Source: Ottowia sp.
Lineage (GTDB): Bacteria; Pseudomonadota; Gammaproteobacteria; Burkholderiales; Burkholderiaceae_C
Length of the DNA stretch: 64,000 bases
NCBI RefSeq assembly: GCF_016703145.1
Contig: NZ_JADJCO010000005.1
Span: 372,001-436,000 of the forward strand
Direction of reading: 5' to 3'
Below are positions 51,520 to 59,997 of this stretch, piece by piece; the stretch's first letter is position 1; each line of letters opens with the position of its first letter. Under the pieces are notes generated by a model. It was not told the DNA's origin. It worked only from the letters and a program-made list of their open reading frames with translations, and did not search any database. The position numbers and the translations under genes are program-made.

Positions 51520-52521
51520 TCAGGCGGCGCGGGGAAGGGGCCGCGCGGCGGGGCGCCAGGCCAGCCGCCACAGGCGCGCGGCGCGGCCGACGAACAGGCC
51601 GCTGAACACGCCGTACAGCGCGGCCACCGGCAGGGCGAAGCCGGGCTGGGCGATCTGGCCGGGCTGCAGCGCCAGTTCCACGCCCACGGCGTACTTGGTC
51701 AGGAAGATGCCCACGATCAGCGCCAGCGGCGCCCAGCTGCCGGGCAGCGCGTAGCGGCGCGCGGCGGCGTCGTAGGTGGCGTTGGCGCGGCCCCAGGCGG
51801 TCGCGGCCAGCACGGCGGCGGCGGTGCCCAGCCAGAGCGCGAGCACCGGCGCCCACAGCGGCGAGCCGCCGAAGGCCGACGCCAGGCCCCAGGCCGAGAA
51901 GGCGGTCATGGCCAGCGGCATGGCCGACACGCGCAGCAGGCTGGCCGAGCGGTCGCGCACCTGGGTGGCGCCCAGCACCAGCAGGCCAGCGAGGATGCCC
52001 CAGACGTAGAGGGGCGTGTTCTTCAGGATGCCGGCGATGGCGCCGGGGTGGTGGGTGACGAGTTGCAGCAGCATGGGGACATCTCCGGACAGGTCGGGGT
52101 GTGACGAGGACAGGGCGGCAGCGGCGCCGCCCCAGAGCAGGCCGCCCAGGTAGCGCCCGGGCAGCAGGGTGAACACGCCGGCGCCGACGCAGGCGAGGAA
52201 GTAGAGCCGGCGCATCAGCGCGGCGTGCCCGGCGACGTCGTGCCGCGCCAGATTGACGAAGGCGCCCAGCAGGCCGAGCAGGGTGACCGGCACCAGCAGG
52301 TGGATGGGCGTGTAGCCGCCCCAGTTGGGCAGACTGAAATCGCGGATGAAGATGGCGCTGAGCGCCGTGGCGAGCATCAGCGTGACCCAGGCATAGCCGA
52401 AGGCGCGGTGCAGCCGGGGCCGCTGCACGCGCCCCTGGCGCGCCCACAGGGCAACGGGGCCCAACGCCAGCGCGCCGAGCGCGGCGCTCATGTGGATGGC
52501 GACGAGGGGAGTGAGTGTCAT
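51520..52521 (-). CDS. DUF2306-like / DUF6622-like fused membrane protein
   Basis: 333 residues with about ten membrane helices. Residues 1-130 look like a DUF2306 protein (VAIHMSAALGALALGPVALW, LHRAFGYAWVTLMLATALSA, HLLVPVTLLGLLGAFVNLAR). From Met150 on, LLQLVTHHPGAIAGILKNTP, LYVWGILAGLLVLGATQVRD and SAMPLAMTAFSAWGLASAFG look like a second, separate membrane protein of DUF6622 type. Between them is an unconserved linker. A GGAG eight bases before the internal ATG (52074) suggests that the second part is also, or was once, started independently. The function is unknown. It is divergent from the ankyrin gene. Confidence 0.75.
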   Translation of the reverse strand: MTLTPLVAIHMSAALGALALGPVALWARQGRVQRPRLHRAFGYAWVTLMLATALSAIFIRDFSLPNWGGYTPIHLLVPVTLLGLLGAFVNLARHDVAGHAALMRRLYFLACVGAGVFTLLPGRYLGGLLWGGAAAALSSSHPDLSGDVPMLLQLVTHHPGAIAGILKNTPLYVWGILAGLLVLGATQVRDRSASLLRVSAMPLAMTAFSAWGLASAFGGSPLWAPVLALWLGTAAAVLAATAWGRANATYDAAARRYALPGSWAPLALIVGIFLTKYAVGVELALQPGQIAQPGFALPVAALYGVFSGLFVGRAARLWRLAWRPAARPLPRAA

Positions 52522-52663
52522 GGCGCGGCTCTCGGGTAGGCGGTGTGGATGGCGCCACTGTGCCGGCCGCCCGCGCGCCGGGCCAGCGGCTTGCGACGAA
52601 ACGCGCCCGGCGCGGTGCCAGATGCACGGGTGGCGCGCCAGCGGCGCGCCCATAATCGGGCCC

Positions 52664-53413
52664 ATGCCGCCTTTCGACCTCCTTGCGCCCCGGTTGCCGC
52701 GCCGCGCCTTGATGTGCGGGGCCATCGGCCTGGGGTTGGCGGCGCCGCGCGCGGCCTGGGCCAAGGCCCCGGCCAAGGCGCCGGCCGCCGCCAAGCCACC
52801 GCCGCCCGTGCCCCTGTCGCCGCAGGACCAGCAGTTGCTGGCCGCTGCCCGCGCCGGCGACGCGGCGGCGGTGCGCCGCGCGCTGGACGCGGGCGCGGCC
52901 ATCGAGGCGCGCGACGCCGACGGGCGCACGCCCGTGCTGCTGGCCACCCTGGCGCGCCACGTGCCCACGGTGCGGCTGCTGATCGACCGCGGCGCCAACG
53001 TCAACGCGCAGGACCGCCAACGCGACAGCGCCTTCCTGCTGGCGTCGGCGCAGGGCCTGACCGAGATCGTGCGCGCCACGCTCGGCGCCGGGGCCGACGT
53101 GGCCAGCACCAACCGCTACGGCGGCACCGGCCTGATCCCGGCTTGCGAGCGCGGCCACCTGGAGACGGTGCGCCTGCTGCTCAGCACGCCCATCGACGTG
53201 AACCACGTCAACGACCTGGGCTGGACGGCGCTGCTGGAGACGGTGGTCCTGGGCGACGGCAGCGCCACCTACGTGCAGATCGCGCGCCTGCTGCTGGCGC
53301 GCGGCGCGCAGGTGAACCTGGCCGACCGCCAGGGCGTCACGCCCCTGCGGCACGCCGAGCGCCGGGGCCAGCGGCGCGTGGCCGACCTGCTGCGCGCCGC
53401 GGGCGGCAAGTGA
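52664..53413 (+). CDS. Secreted ankyrin-repeat protein
   Basis: 249 residues. A Tat- or Sec-like signal (LPRRALMCGAIGLGLAAPRA, AWA) precedes an Ala/Lys/Pro-rich spacer and five ankyrin repeats: LLAAARAGDAAAVRRALDAG, TPVLLATLARHVPTVRLLID, SAFLLASAQGLTEIVRATLG, GLIPACERGHLETVRLLLS, and RLLLARGAQVNLADRQGVTP. A twin-arginine is not clear (PRRAL). Periplasmic ankyrin proteins of this sort sometimes accompany catalases or protect enzymes, but no such partner is nearby. Start 52664 places the signal peptide at the N-terminus. Confidence 0.85.
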   Translation: MPPFDLLAPRLPRRALMCGAIGLGLAAPRAAWAKAPAKAPAAAKPPPPVPLSPQDQQLLAAARAGDAAAVRRALDAGAAIEARDADGRTPVLLATLARHVPTVRLLIDRGANVNAQDRQRDSAFLLASAQGLTEIVRATLGAGADVASTNRYGGTGLIPACERGHLETVRLLLSTPIDVNHVNDLGWTALLETVVLGDGSATYVQIARLLLARGAQVNLADRQGVTPLRHAERRGQRRVADLLRAAGGK

Positions 53414-53476
53414 CACCCCCTCTGCGCGCCTCCGCTGGAGAAAAGTGCCTGAAGCCCCGGTAGAATCTACGCCCGA

Positions 53477-53500
53477 AGCTATGAAACATGTAGCTTATTG
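53477..53500. repeat. Half copy of the dispersed repeat before uppP
   Basis: AGCTATGAAACATGTAGCTT, then ATTG. It is the dyad arm only, as in the copy at 59930 (GCTATATGAAACATAGCT); the other blocks are missing. It lies just ahead of the uppP ribosome-binding site. Confidence 0.5.
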
Positions 53501-53513
53501 AAAGGTGTTTTCC

Positions 53514-54338
53514 GTGGATTTCGCATTGCTGGCCAAGGCCGCCCTGATGGGCGTGGTGGAGGGCCTGACCGAGTTCCTGCCCATTTCGAGCACCGGCCAC
53601 CTGATCCTGGCCGGCAGCCTGCTGGGGTTCTCCGACGCCAAGGCCAAGGTCTTCGACATCGCCATCCAGACCGGCGCCATCGTCGCGGTGATCATCGTCT
53701 ACTGGCAGAAGATCCGCGACACGCTGCGCGCGCTGCCCCACGGCGGGCAGGCGCGGCGGCTCGTGCTGAACGTCGCCATAGGCTTCGCGCCCGCCGTGGC
53801 GCTGGGGCTGCTGGCGGGCAAGGCCATCCAGGCGCACTTGTTCACCCCGCAGGTGGTGGCCACCACCTTCATCCTGGGCGCCTTCGTCATCCTCTGGGCC
53901 GAGCGGCGCCCGCAGAGCGCCGCGCGCATCCAGAGCGTGGACGAGATGGGCGCGCTCGACGCCCTCAAGGTCGGCCTGGCGCAGTGCCTGGCCATGGTGC
54001 CGGGCACCAGCCGCTCGGGCGCCACCATCATCGGCGGCATGCTGCTGGGGCTGTCGCGCAAGGCGGCCACGGACTTCTCGTTCTTCCTGGCCATTCCCAC
54101 GCTGGTCGGCGCCGGCGCGTACTCGCTCTACAAGCAGCGCGCGCTGCTGTCGTGGGCCGACGCGCCGATGTTCGCCACCGGCCTGCTGTTCTCCTTCGCC
54201 AGCGCCTGGATCTGCGTGCGCTGGCTGCTGCGCTACATCGCCAGCCACAGCTTCGTGCCCTTCGCCTGGTACCGCATCGGCTTCGGCGCCGTGGTGCTGG
54301 CGACGTGGTGGACGGGGCTGGTGGTGTGGGCGGACTGA
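53514..54338 (+). CDS. uppP: Undecaprenyl-diphosphatase
   Basis: About 274 residues with seven or eight membrane helices. It recycles undecaprenyl pyrophosphate, the lipid carrier for peptidoglycan and for glycans such as those from the 7.6-16 kb locus. Both family motifs are present: ALMGVVEGLTEFLPISSTGH (with the catalytic Glu pair) and VPGTSRSGATIIGGMLLGLS. GTG 53514 is the probable start (FALLAKAALMG follows, GAAAGG lies ahead); an earlier in-frame GTG at 53505 overlaps that site. Confidence 0.95.
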   Translation: MDFALLAKAALMGVVEGLTEFLPISSTGHLILAGSLLGFSDAKAKVFDIAIQTGAIVAVIIVYWQKIRDTLRALPHGGQARRLVLNVAIGFAPAVALGLLAGKAIQAHLFTPQVVATTFILGAFVILWAERRPQSAARIQSVDEMGALDALKVGLAQCLAMVPGTSRSGATIIGGMLLGLSRKAATDFSFFLAIPTLVGAGAYSLYKQRALLSWADAPMFATGLLFSFASAWICVRWLLRYIASHSFVPFAWYRIGFGAVVLATWWTGLVVWAD

Positions 54339-54364
54339 ATCACGCGATCAACGAGCTCTCACCC

Positions 54365-54682
54365 ATGGACTTCCAGCAGACCCTCGCCACCTTGCCCACC
54401 GCCGACCACCTGCGCGGCCTCGACGTCGTCGATGGCGCGGGCGCCGTGGTGCGCCACATTCCCGCCGCGCCGGGCAAGATGGGTTCGCTGCGCGTCTACC
54501 ACGCGCTGGCCGACCGCTTCGGCGGCCGGCTGGACGCCGAAGCCGTGGCGCAAGGGCTGGCGTGGTTCGCCGAGCACGTGGCCGACGCCCGCGACCGGCC
54601 CGGCGCGCACCCCAACATCGACCTGCTGCTGAATCCCGCCACCCCGGCGCGCGGTTGGCGGCTGGTGCCGCTGGCGGTCTGA
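54365..54682 (+). CDS. DUF2322 family protein
   Basis: 105 residues covering the whole family: FQQTLATLPTADHLRGLDVV, VVRHIPAAPGKMGSLRVYHA, LADRFGGRLDAEAVAQGLAW, FAEHVADARDRPGAHPNIDL. The PG-HPNID motif near the C-terminus is characteristic. It is cytoplasmic by composition. No function is known. It follows uppP by 26 bases and is probably co-transcribed. A repeat copy begins two bases after its stop. Confidence 0.8.
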   Translation: MDFQQTLATLPTADHLRGLDVVDGAGAVVRHIPAAPGKMGSLRVYHALADRFGGRLDAEAVAQGLAWFAEHVADARDRPGAHPNIDLLLNPATPARGWRLVPLAV

Positions 54683-54684
54683 CC

Positions 54685-54757
54685 GGATTTCGGTTTCAAG
54701 CCAAATAGGCCATCAGCCGGCGTGGATACTGAGCTGGCAGCTATCGATTCCGTAGTT
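54685..54757. repeat. Dispersed repeat element between DUF2322 gene and the convergent periplasmic gene
   Basis: Minus-strand: GGAATCGATAGCTGCCAGCT, CAGTATCCACGCCGGCTGAT, GGCCTATTTGGCTTGAAACC. It shares CAGTATCCACGCCGGCTG-TGGCC with the patch inside the FAD oxidoreductase gene and the GGCTTGAAA tail with hemY and lysS copies. Confidence 0.78.
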
Positions 54758-54784
54758 TTCGGATAGCTCCTCCGGCTCCGCGGA

Positions 54785-55198
54785 TTACCTGCTGGGCAGC
54801 GGCGTCGACGCAGTCATACGGTCGCGCGCGGCCTTGTGCGCCGCCGAGGCGTCCTTGCGGCAGGTGATCTTGGCCTCGCCGCTCAGGTCGTCGCACTTCT
54901 CCTTGGCCACTCCGTACTCGGCATTGGCCTTGGCCAACTCCACATTGCGCTGCGTCCCGTCCGACGGATTGCGCTTGGCCTCCAGTTCGGCCCCGGCGAC
55001 TTTCTCGGCGCCCTTGGCCTGTTCCTCGCACACGTCCTCGGCGTTGCCCTTCAGCGCGTCGCACTGGGCCTTGGCGGCCTTGTAGTCGGCCGCGATGCGG
55101 TCCCGCTCGGCCTTGTATTCCTGGTCGGTCATGGCCATGCTGCTGCCGGCGAACAGGCCGGCGGCCAGAAGGGTAAGGAGGGACAGTGCTGGTTTCAT
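54785..55198 (-). CDS. Small periplasmic Ala/Lys-rich helical protein
   Basis: 137 residues. A signal peptide (LSLLTLLAAGLFAGSSMAM) is followed by a charged, helical sequence with paired cysteines: YKAERDRIAADYKAAKAQCD, ALKGNAEDVCEEQAKGAEKV, AKEKCDDLSGEAKITCRKDA. The two blocks 'AKxxCDxLxGxAxxxC' are internal repeats. Similar proteins are common in Comamonadaceae and are annotated as hypothetical or cell-envelope proteins. AAAAGGAG precedes ATG 55198. No function is proposed. Confidence 0.8.
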   Translation of the reverse strand: MKPALSLLTLLAAGLFAGSSMAMTDQEYKAERDRIAADYKAAKAQCDALKGNAEDVCEEQAKGAEKVAGAELEAKRNPSDGTQRNVELAKANAEYGVAKEKCDDLSGEAKITCRKDASAAHKAARDRMTASTPLPSR

Positions 55199-55443
55199 GG
55201 TGAGAACTCCTTTTGACGGCGGGACGTCCGCCGACACGGGTTCAATCTAGGCCGGCGCCAGCCGCGCACGAGTAAGCGACTGCGGCGAGCGTATCGGGAT
55301 GCTCCACGGTTCGCGCCGCCTTACCATGGGCACGGGCGAATCTTGCTCACGCTTGTTACCGGCGCGACCCTGCGCGACGCCGGTGGCCGGAGCGGTCGCG
55401 GATCTGAATGCAAGACACCTGAAGACGAAGAAAGGCTGGCGTC

Positions 55444-56562
55444 ATGAGCATCACGGAACAAGTCGATACCGTCGTCATTGGCGCCGGCGTGGTCGGGCTG
55501 GCGGCGGCGCGCGCGTTGGCGCTGGCGGGGCGCGAGGTGATGTTGCTGGAGGCGGCCGAGAGCTTCGGCACCGGCACCAGCGCGCGCAACAGCGAGGTCA
55601 TTCACGCGGGCATCTACTACCCGGCCGGCTCGCTCAAGGCGCGGCTGTGTGTGCAGGGCAGGCAGATGCTGTACGACTACTGCGCCGAGAGCGGCATCGG
55701 CCACCGGCGCTGCGGCAAGCTGATCGTGGCCACCAGCGCGGCGCAGGTCGATGAGCTGCGCGCCATCCAGGCCGGCGCCGCCGCCAATGCGGTGGAGGAC
55801 CTGCGGCTGCTCACGCGCGAGGAGGCCCAGGCGCTGGAGCCGCAACTGGCCTGCCACGCGGCGCTGCTGTCGCCGTCCACCGGCATCGTGGACAGCCACG
55901 GCCTCATGCTGGCGCTGCTGGGCGACCTGGAGCACGCGGGCGGCCTGCTGGCCTGCCATTCAGAGGTTATTGGGCTCGCAGCCGGCATGGAATCTGTGCC
56001 AGGCGCTATCGAAATCACAGTAAAAGACGGCACCGTGCTGGTTGCGCGCCAGGTGGTCAACGCCGCCGGCCTGCACGCCCCGATGCTGGCGAGGCTGACG
56101 CGGAGGCTGCCGGCGCGCTGCGTGCCACGCGCGTACTTCGCCAAGGGCAGCTACTTCACGCTCGGCGGCCGCGCGCCGTTCACGCGGCTGATCTACCCCG
56201 TGCCCGAGCCGGGCGGCCTGGGCGTGCACCTGACGCTGGACCTGGGCGGGCAGGCCAAGTTCGGCCCCGACGTGCAGTGGGTGGATTCGTCCGCCGACCT
56301 GCAGGTCGATCCGAAGCGCGGCGACGCCTTCTACGCCGAGGTGCGCCGCTACTGGCCCGGCCTGCCGGACGGTGCGCTGCAACCGGGCTACGCCGGCATC
56401 CGCCCCAAGATCAGCGGCCCCGGCGAGCCGGCGGCGGACTTCGCCATCCAGGGCCCGCGCGAGCACGGCGTGCCGGGGCTGGTCAACCTGTTCGGCATCG
56501 AATCGCCCGGCCTGACGAGCTGCTTGGCGATCGGCGCGGCCGTGGCGGCCATGCTGGCCTGA
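55444..56562 (+). CDS. FAD-dependent oxidoreductase (L-2-hydroxyglutarate/glycerol-3-phosphate oxidase-like)
   Basis: 372 residues of the DAO fold. The FAD site is TVVIGAGVVGLAAARALALA, GREVMLLEAAESFGTGTSAR, then NSEVIHAGIYYPAGSLKARL as in LhgO-like enzymes. Later are GVHLTLDLGGQAKFGPDVQW and AGIRPKISGPGEPAADFAIQ, then GLVNLFGIESPGLTSCLAIG. It oxidises a 2-hydroxy acid or a related substrate. The stretch around 55961-56025 (EVIGLAAGMESVPGAIEITV) is coded by AT-richer repeat-like sequence in an otherwise GC-rich gene. It stands alone, converging with the MFS gene. Confidence 0.9.
   Translation: MSITEQVDTVVIGAGVVGLAAARALALAGREVMLLEAAESFGTGTSARNSEVIHAGIYYPAGSLKARLCVQGRQMLYDYCAESGIGHRRCGKLIVATSAAQVDELRAIQAGAAANAVEDLRLLTREEAQALEPQLACHAALLSPSTGIVDSHGLMLALLGDLEHAGGLLACHSEVIGLAAGMESVPGAIEITVKDGTVLVARQVVNAAGLHAPMLARLTRRLPARCVPRAYFAKGSYFTLGGRAPFTRLIYPVPEPGGLGVHLTLDLGGQAKFGPDVQWVDSSADLQVDPKRGDAFYAEVRRYWPGLPDGALQPGYAGIRPKISGPGEPAADFAIQGPREHGVPGLVNLFGIESPGLTSCLAIGAAVAAMLA
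55961..56025. repeat. Dispersed repeat-like patch in frame inside the FAD oxidoreductase
   Basis: Minus-strand GATTTCGATAGCGCCTGGCA, CAGATTCCATGCCGGCTGCG, AGCCCAATAACCTC. It aligns with the 54685 copy (ATAGCTGCCAGCTCAGTATC, CACGCCGGCTG..GGCC) and with the glnS and lysS ATAGCGCC arm. The reading frame is unbroken. Confidence 0.6.
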
Positions 56563-56570
56563 ACGGCCTG

Positions 56571-57995
56571 CTACGCCCCGGCCGCCGGCATCAACCCGCG
56601 CCGCCGCGACAGGCTGAAGAGCCCCGCCACCGCCGCGCAGGCCGCGCCCAGCGCCAGCGCGACGGGCGGGCCGGACGGCGGCGGCGCGGCGCTGAACACG
56701 ATGGCCAGCAGCACCGCGCCCGCGCTCTGCCCCGTGAGCCGCGCCGTGCCCAGCATGCCGCCCGCGCCGCCCGCGCGGTGGACCGGGGCCGAGGTGACGA
56801 TGGTGTAGTTGTTGGGTGACTGGAACAGCGCGAAGCCGACGCCGCACAGCGCCATGCGCCAGGCGATGCCGGCGTTGTCCGGCGCCGCGGGCAGCAGGGC
56901 CAGCAGCGCCAGCCCGGCGGCCATCAGCCACAGGCCGATGGCGCTCAGCACGCCGGCGTTGCAGCGCCCGATCAGGCGGCCCGCGACCGGCGCCATGGCG
57001 ATCGAGCCCAGCGGCCACGCGGCCATCAGCGCCCCGGTCTGCGCCGGCGACCGCCCCAGGCCCACCAGCAGCAGAAAGGGCAGGGCGATCTGGCCCAGCG
57101 TCTGCGCCGCGAAGGCGGTGACCGAGGTGCACATGGACAGCGCGAACACCGGGATGCGCAGCAGGTCCACCGGCAGCAGCGGCACGTCCTGCCGCAATTG
57201 GCCGCGCACGAACACCGCGCCCACGGCCACCCCGCCCAGCAGCAGCGCGGCGGCCAGCGCGGCGTCCCGCGCCCCGGCGACGCCGGCGCCCACGCGCGTG
57301 CCCAGCAGGTCCACGCCCAGGAAGATCAGCGTGAACATGGCCGCGTTCTGCAGCACGTCCAGCGGCCGCAGGCTGACTGGCGTGGCGCTGCGCAGGTGCG
57401 GCAGCGCGCGGCGGCCCAGCCACAGCAGGCCCAGGCCCAGCGGCAGGTTGATGGCGAACAGCCAGGGCCAGCTGGCGTGCGACAGCACCGCCGCGGCCAG
57501 CGTGGGGCCGGCCACCGAGGTGACGGCCACGGTGATGGAATTGAGCGCCATGCCGCGCCCCAGCAAGGCGTGCGGGTAGGTCAGGCGCACCAGCGCGGCG
57601 TTCACGCCCATGATGCCGGCCGCGCCCATGCCCTGCAGCGCGCGCCAGGCGATCAGCGCCGGCAGGCCGCGCGACAGCGCGCAGCCCAGGCTGCCCGCCA
57701 GCAACACGGCCACGCCCCACAGGTACACGCGCCGGTAGCCGAAGCGGTCGCCCAGCGCGGCGCAGGGCAGCATCATCACCAGCACGGCGAGCTGGTAGGC
57801 ATTGACGATCCAGATCGCGGTGGCGGGCGCTTGCTGAAACTCCCGCGCGATGGCGGGCAGCGCCAGCGTGACGAGGGTGCCGTCCAGCACGGCCAGGCCG
57901 ATGCCCAGCAGGATGGTGGCCATGGCCAGCCGCCGCTCGCGCAGCGGCAGGCCATCGGCGGGCCCGCCGGCGGCCTGGGGAACGGCTTCGCTCAT
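56571..57995 (-). CDS. MFS multidrug exporter, DHA2 (EmrB/QacA) type
   Basis: 474 residues with about 14 helices. The DHA motifs are seen: ILLGIGLAVLDGTLVTLALP (motif D1), WIVNAYQLAVLVMMLPCAAL, GDRFGYRRVYLWGVAVLLAG (motif A), LIAWRALQGMGAAGIMGVNA (motif B), and VTSVAGPTLAAAVLSHASWP WLFAINLP (motif C region). It exports drugs or metabolites using the proton gradient. The start overlaps the pyrD stop by four bases, so it is translated with pyrD. It converges on the FAD oxidoreductase gene with eight bases between. Confidence 0.93.
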   Translation of the reverse strand: MSEAVPQAAGGPADGLPLRERRLAMATILLGIGLAVLDGTLVTLALPAIAREFQQAPATAIWIVNAYQLAVLVMMLPCAALGDRFGYRRVYLWGVAVLLAGSLGCALSRGLPALIAWRALQGMGAAGIMGVNAALVRLTYPHALLGRGMALNSITVAVTSVAGPTLAAAVLSHASWPWLFAINLPLGLGLLWLGRRALPHLRSATPVSLRPLDVLQNAAMFTLIFLGVDLLGTRVGAGVAGARDAALAAALLLGGVAVGAVFVRGQLRQDVPLLPVDLLRIPVFALSMCTSVTAFAAQTLGQIALPFLLLVGLGRSPAQTGALMAAWPLGSIAMAPVAGRLIGRCNAGVLSAIGLWLMAAGLALLALLPAAPDNAGIAWRMALCGVGFALFQSPNNYTIVTSAPVHRAGGAGGMLGTARLTGQSAGAVLLAIVFSAAPPPSGPPVALALGAACAAVAGLFSLSRRRGLMPAAGA

Positions 57996-59061
57996 CCGGC
58001 GCGCAGGCGCCGCAGGGCGTGCGCCGCTTCCGGCACCAGGTTGGGGCCGCGGTAGATCAGCCCGGTGTAGATCTGCACCGCGTCGGCGCCGGCCTCGATC
58101 TTGGCCACGGCGTCGCGCCCGCTCATCACGCCGCCCACGCCGATGATGGGAAAGCCCGCCCCCAGCGCCGCCCGCAACTGGCGGATCACGCGGTTGCTGG
58201 CCTCGCGCACCGGCGCGCCCGACAGGCCGCCGGCCTCGCCGGCGTGCGGCAGGCCCTGCACCGCCTCGCGCGAGAGCGTGGTGTTGGTGGCGATCACGCC
58301 GTCCATGCCGTGGCGGCGCAGGGCGTCGGCGATGGCCTGCACCTGCGGCTCGTCCAGGTCAGGCGCGATCTTCAGAAACAGCGGCACGCGGCGGCCGTGC
58401 TCCTGCGCCAGCTCGCCCTGGCGCGACTTCAGGGCCGAGAGCAGGGCGTCCAGCGCGGCGTCGCCCTGCAGGTCGCGCAGGTTCTGGGTGTTGGGGCTGG
58501 AGATGTTGACCGTCACGTAATCGGCATACGGGTACACGCCGGCCAGGCAGGCCAGGTAGTCGTCGGTCGCGCGCTCGATGGGGGTGCTGGCGTTCTTGCC
58601 GATGTTCAGGCCCAGAATCATGCGCTGGCCCGCATCTGAATTGCGCTGTGCGCTGTGAAAACGAGAGTTTCTGACGTGGCGCACGAAGGCGTCGAGCCCT
58701 CGTTGTTGAAGCCCATGCGGTTGATCAGTGCGTCGGCGCGCGGCAGGCGGAACATGCGCGGCTTTGGGTTGCCCGGCTGCGGCTTGGGCGTGACGGTGCC
58801 CACCTCGACGAAGCCGAAGCCCATGGCGCCCAGGCCGTCGATGGCGCGGGCGTTCTTGTCCAGCCCGGCGGCCATCCCCACCCGGTTGGGAAACACCAGG
58901 CCCGCCAGCGTGACCGGGTCGCGCACGCGCGGGCTGCACCAGGCCCATTCCAGCGGCGTGCCCTGGGCGCGCGACAACATGTCGATGGTGAGTTCGTGCG
59001 CGGCCTCGGCATCGAGGCTGAAGAGCAGCGGCCGCGCCAGGCCGTAAGGGAGGAGGCTCAT
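57992..59061 (-). pseudogene. pyrD: Dihydroorotate dehydrogenase (quinone), disrupted by a one-base deletion
   Basis: N-terminal frame from ATG 59061: YGLARPLLFSLDAEAAHELT, FPNRVGMAAGLDKNARAIDG, VGTVTPKPQPGNPKPRMFRL, NRMGFNNEG. At about 58696 one C is missing; the rest is in the next frame: LDAFVRHVRNSRF, LGLNIGKNASTPIERATDDY, VTVNISSPNTQNLRDLQG, ATNTTLSREAV, FPIIGVGGVMSGRDAVAKIE, AVQIYTGLIYRGPNLV. Restoring the base gives 356 residues, normal for class 2 PyrD, a membrane-associated pyrimidine enzyme. A stretch NSDAGQRM looks inserted before LGLNIGKN. As pyrD is essential for pyrimidine synthesis, a sequencing error is likely. Confidence 0.88.
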
Positions 59062-59106
59062 CGGATAATTCTTTTCATCGATTGGAACAACGGGAAATTG
59101 TCGCAA

Positions 59107-59778
59107 ATGACGCAGGACGAACTGAAGGCCATGGTTGGCCGGGCCGCGCTCGACCACGTGGTGGCGGGGGCGATCGTGGGGGTGGGCACGGGCTCGACGG
59201 TGAACAAGTTCATCGACGCGCTGGCGGGCATCCAGGACCGCATCGCGGGCGCCGTGTCCTCGTCCGAGGCCTCGACCGCGCGGCTCAAGGGCCTGGGCAT
59301 CCGCGTGTTCGACTGCAACGAGGTGGACGAGATCGCCGTCTACATCGACGGCGCGGACGAGATCGACGGCCAGGGCCACATGATCAAGGGCGGCGGCGCC
59401 GCGCTCACGCGCGAGAAGATCGTCGCGGCGCAGTCGCGGCGCTTCGTCTGCATCGCCGACGAGTCCAAGCTGGTCGGGCGGCTGGGCGCCTTCCCGCTGC
59501 CGGTGGAGGTGGTCCCGATGGCGGCGCGGCGCATCGCGCGCCAGTTCGCCGCCCTGGGCGGCGAGGCCACCTTGCGGCTCAAGGACGGCCGGCCCCTGGT
59601 CACCGACAACGGCCAGCACATCCTGGACGTGCGCGGCCTGGCGATCGCCGACCCGCTGGCGTTCGAGAGCGAGGTGAACCAGTGGCCCGGCGTGGTCACC
59701 GTCGGCGTGTTCGCGCACCAGAAGGCGCAGGTGTGCCTGCTGGGCACGCCGGCGGGGGTGAGGACGCTGGTGTTCTAG
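59107..59778 (+). CDS. rpiA: Ribose-5-phosphate isomerase A
   Basis: 223 residues, standard length. It interconverts ribose-5-phosphate and ribulose-5-phosphate in the pentose phosphate pathway. Conserved: GAIVGVGTGSTVNKFIDALA (phosphate loop), SEASTARLKGLGI, YIDGADEIDGQGHMIKGGGA, ALTREKIVAAQSRRFVCIAD (catalytic Asp, Glu, Lys) and LVTDNGQHILDVRGLAI. Start ATG 59107 begins the conserved domain. Divergent from pyrD with 45 bases between; converges on trhP across a repeat copy. Confidence 0.97.
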   Translation: MTQDELKAMVGRAALDHVVAGAIVGVGTGSTVNKFIDALAGIQDRIAGAVSSSEASTARLKGLGIRVFDCNEVDEIAVYIDGADEIDGQGHMIKGGGAALTREKIVAAQSRRFVCIADESKLVGRLGAFPLPVEVVPMAARRIARQFAALGGEATLRLKDGRPLVTDNGQHILDVRGLAIADPLAFESEVNQWPGVVTVGVFAHQKAQVCLLGTPAGVRTLVF

Positions 59779-59929
59779 CGCCATCCAGAAGGCGCCGGGA
59801 CGATCTTGCGCGGCGGGCCGCCTGACCCCCAACCCCGTGCGGCCTCTTTCCGCAGCGCTTTTCGCGTTCCGCGCGAACGCAATATGCCGCTCGGGTCCTG
59901 CCCCGGATGGCGATAGATCAGCGTGAGCG

Positions 59930-59994
59930 AGCTATATGAAACATAGCTGTTGGCACAATACCCGTGCGGGTTTCAAGGCAAAAAGGCTTGACAT
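59930..59994. repeat. Dispersed repeat element between rpiA and trhP
   Basis: Plus-strand GCTATATGAAACATAGCTGT, TGGCACAATACCCGTGCGGG, TTTCAAGGCAAAAAGGCTTG. It ends three bases before the convergent trhP stop. The rest of the 219-base gap shows nothing recognisable. Confidence 0.78.
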
Positions 59995-59997
59995 CGC

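Noticed and set aside
55358..55384. Inverted repeat ACCGGCG / CGCCGGT upstream of the FAD oxidoreductase
   Set aside because: Seven-base arms with a 13-base loop and no T tract are expected by chance at this GC content.
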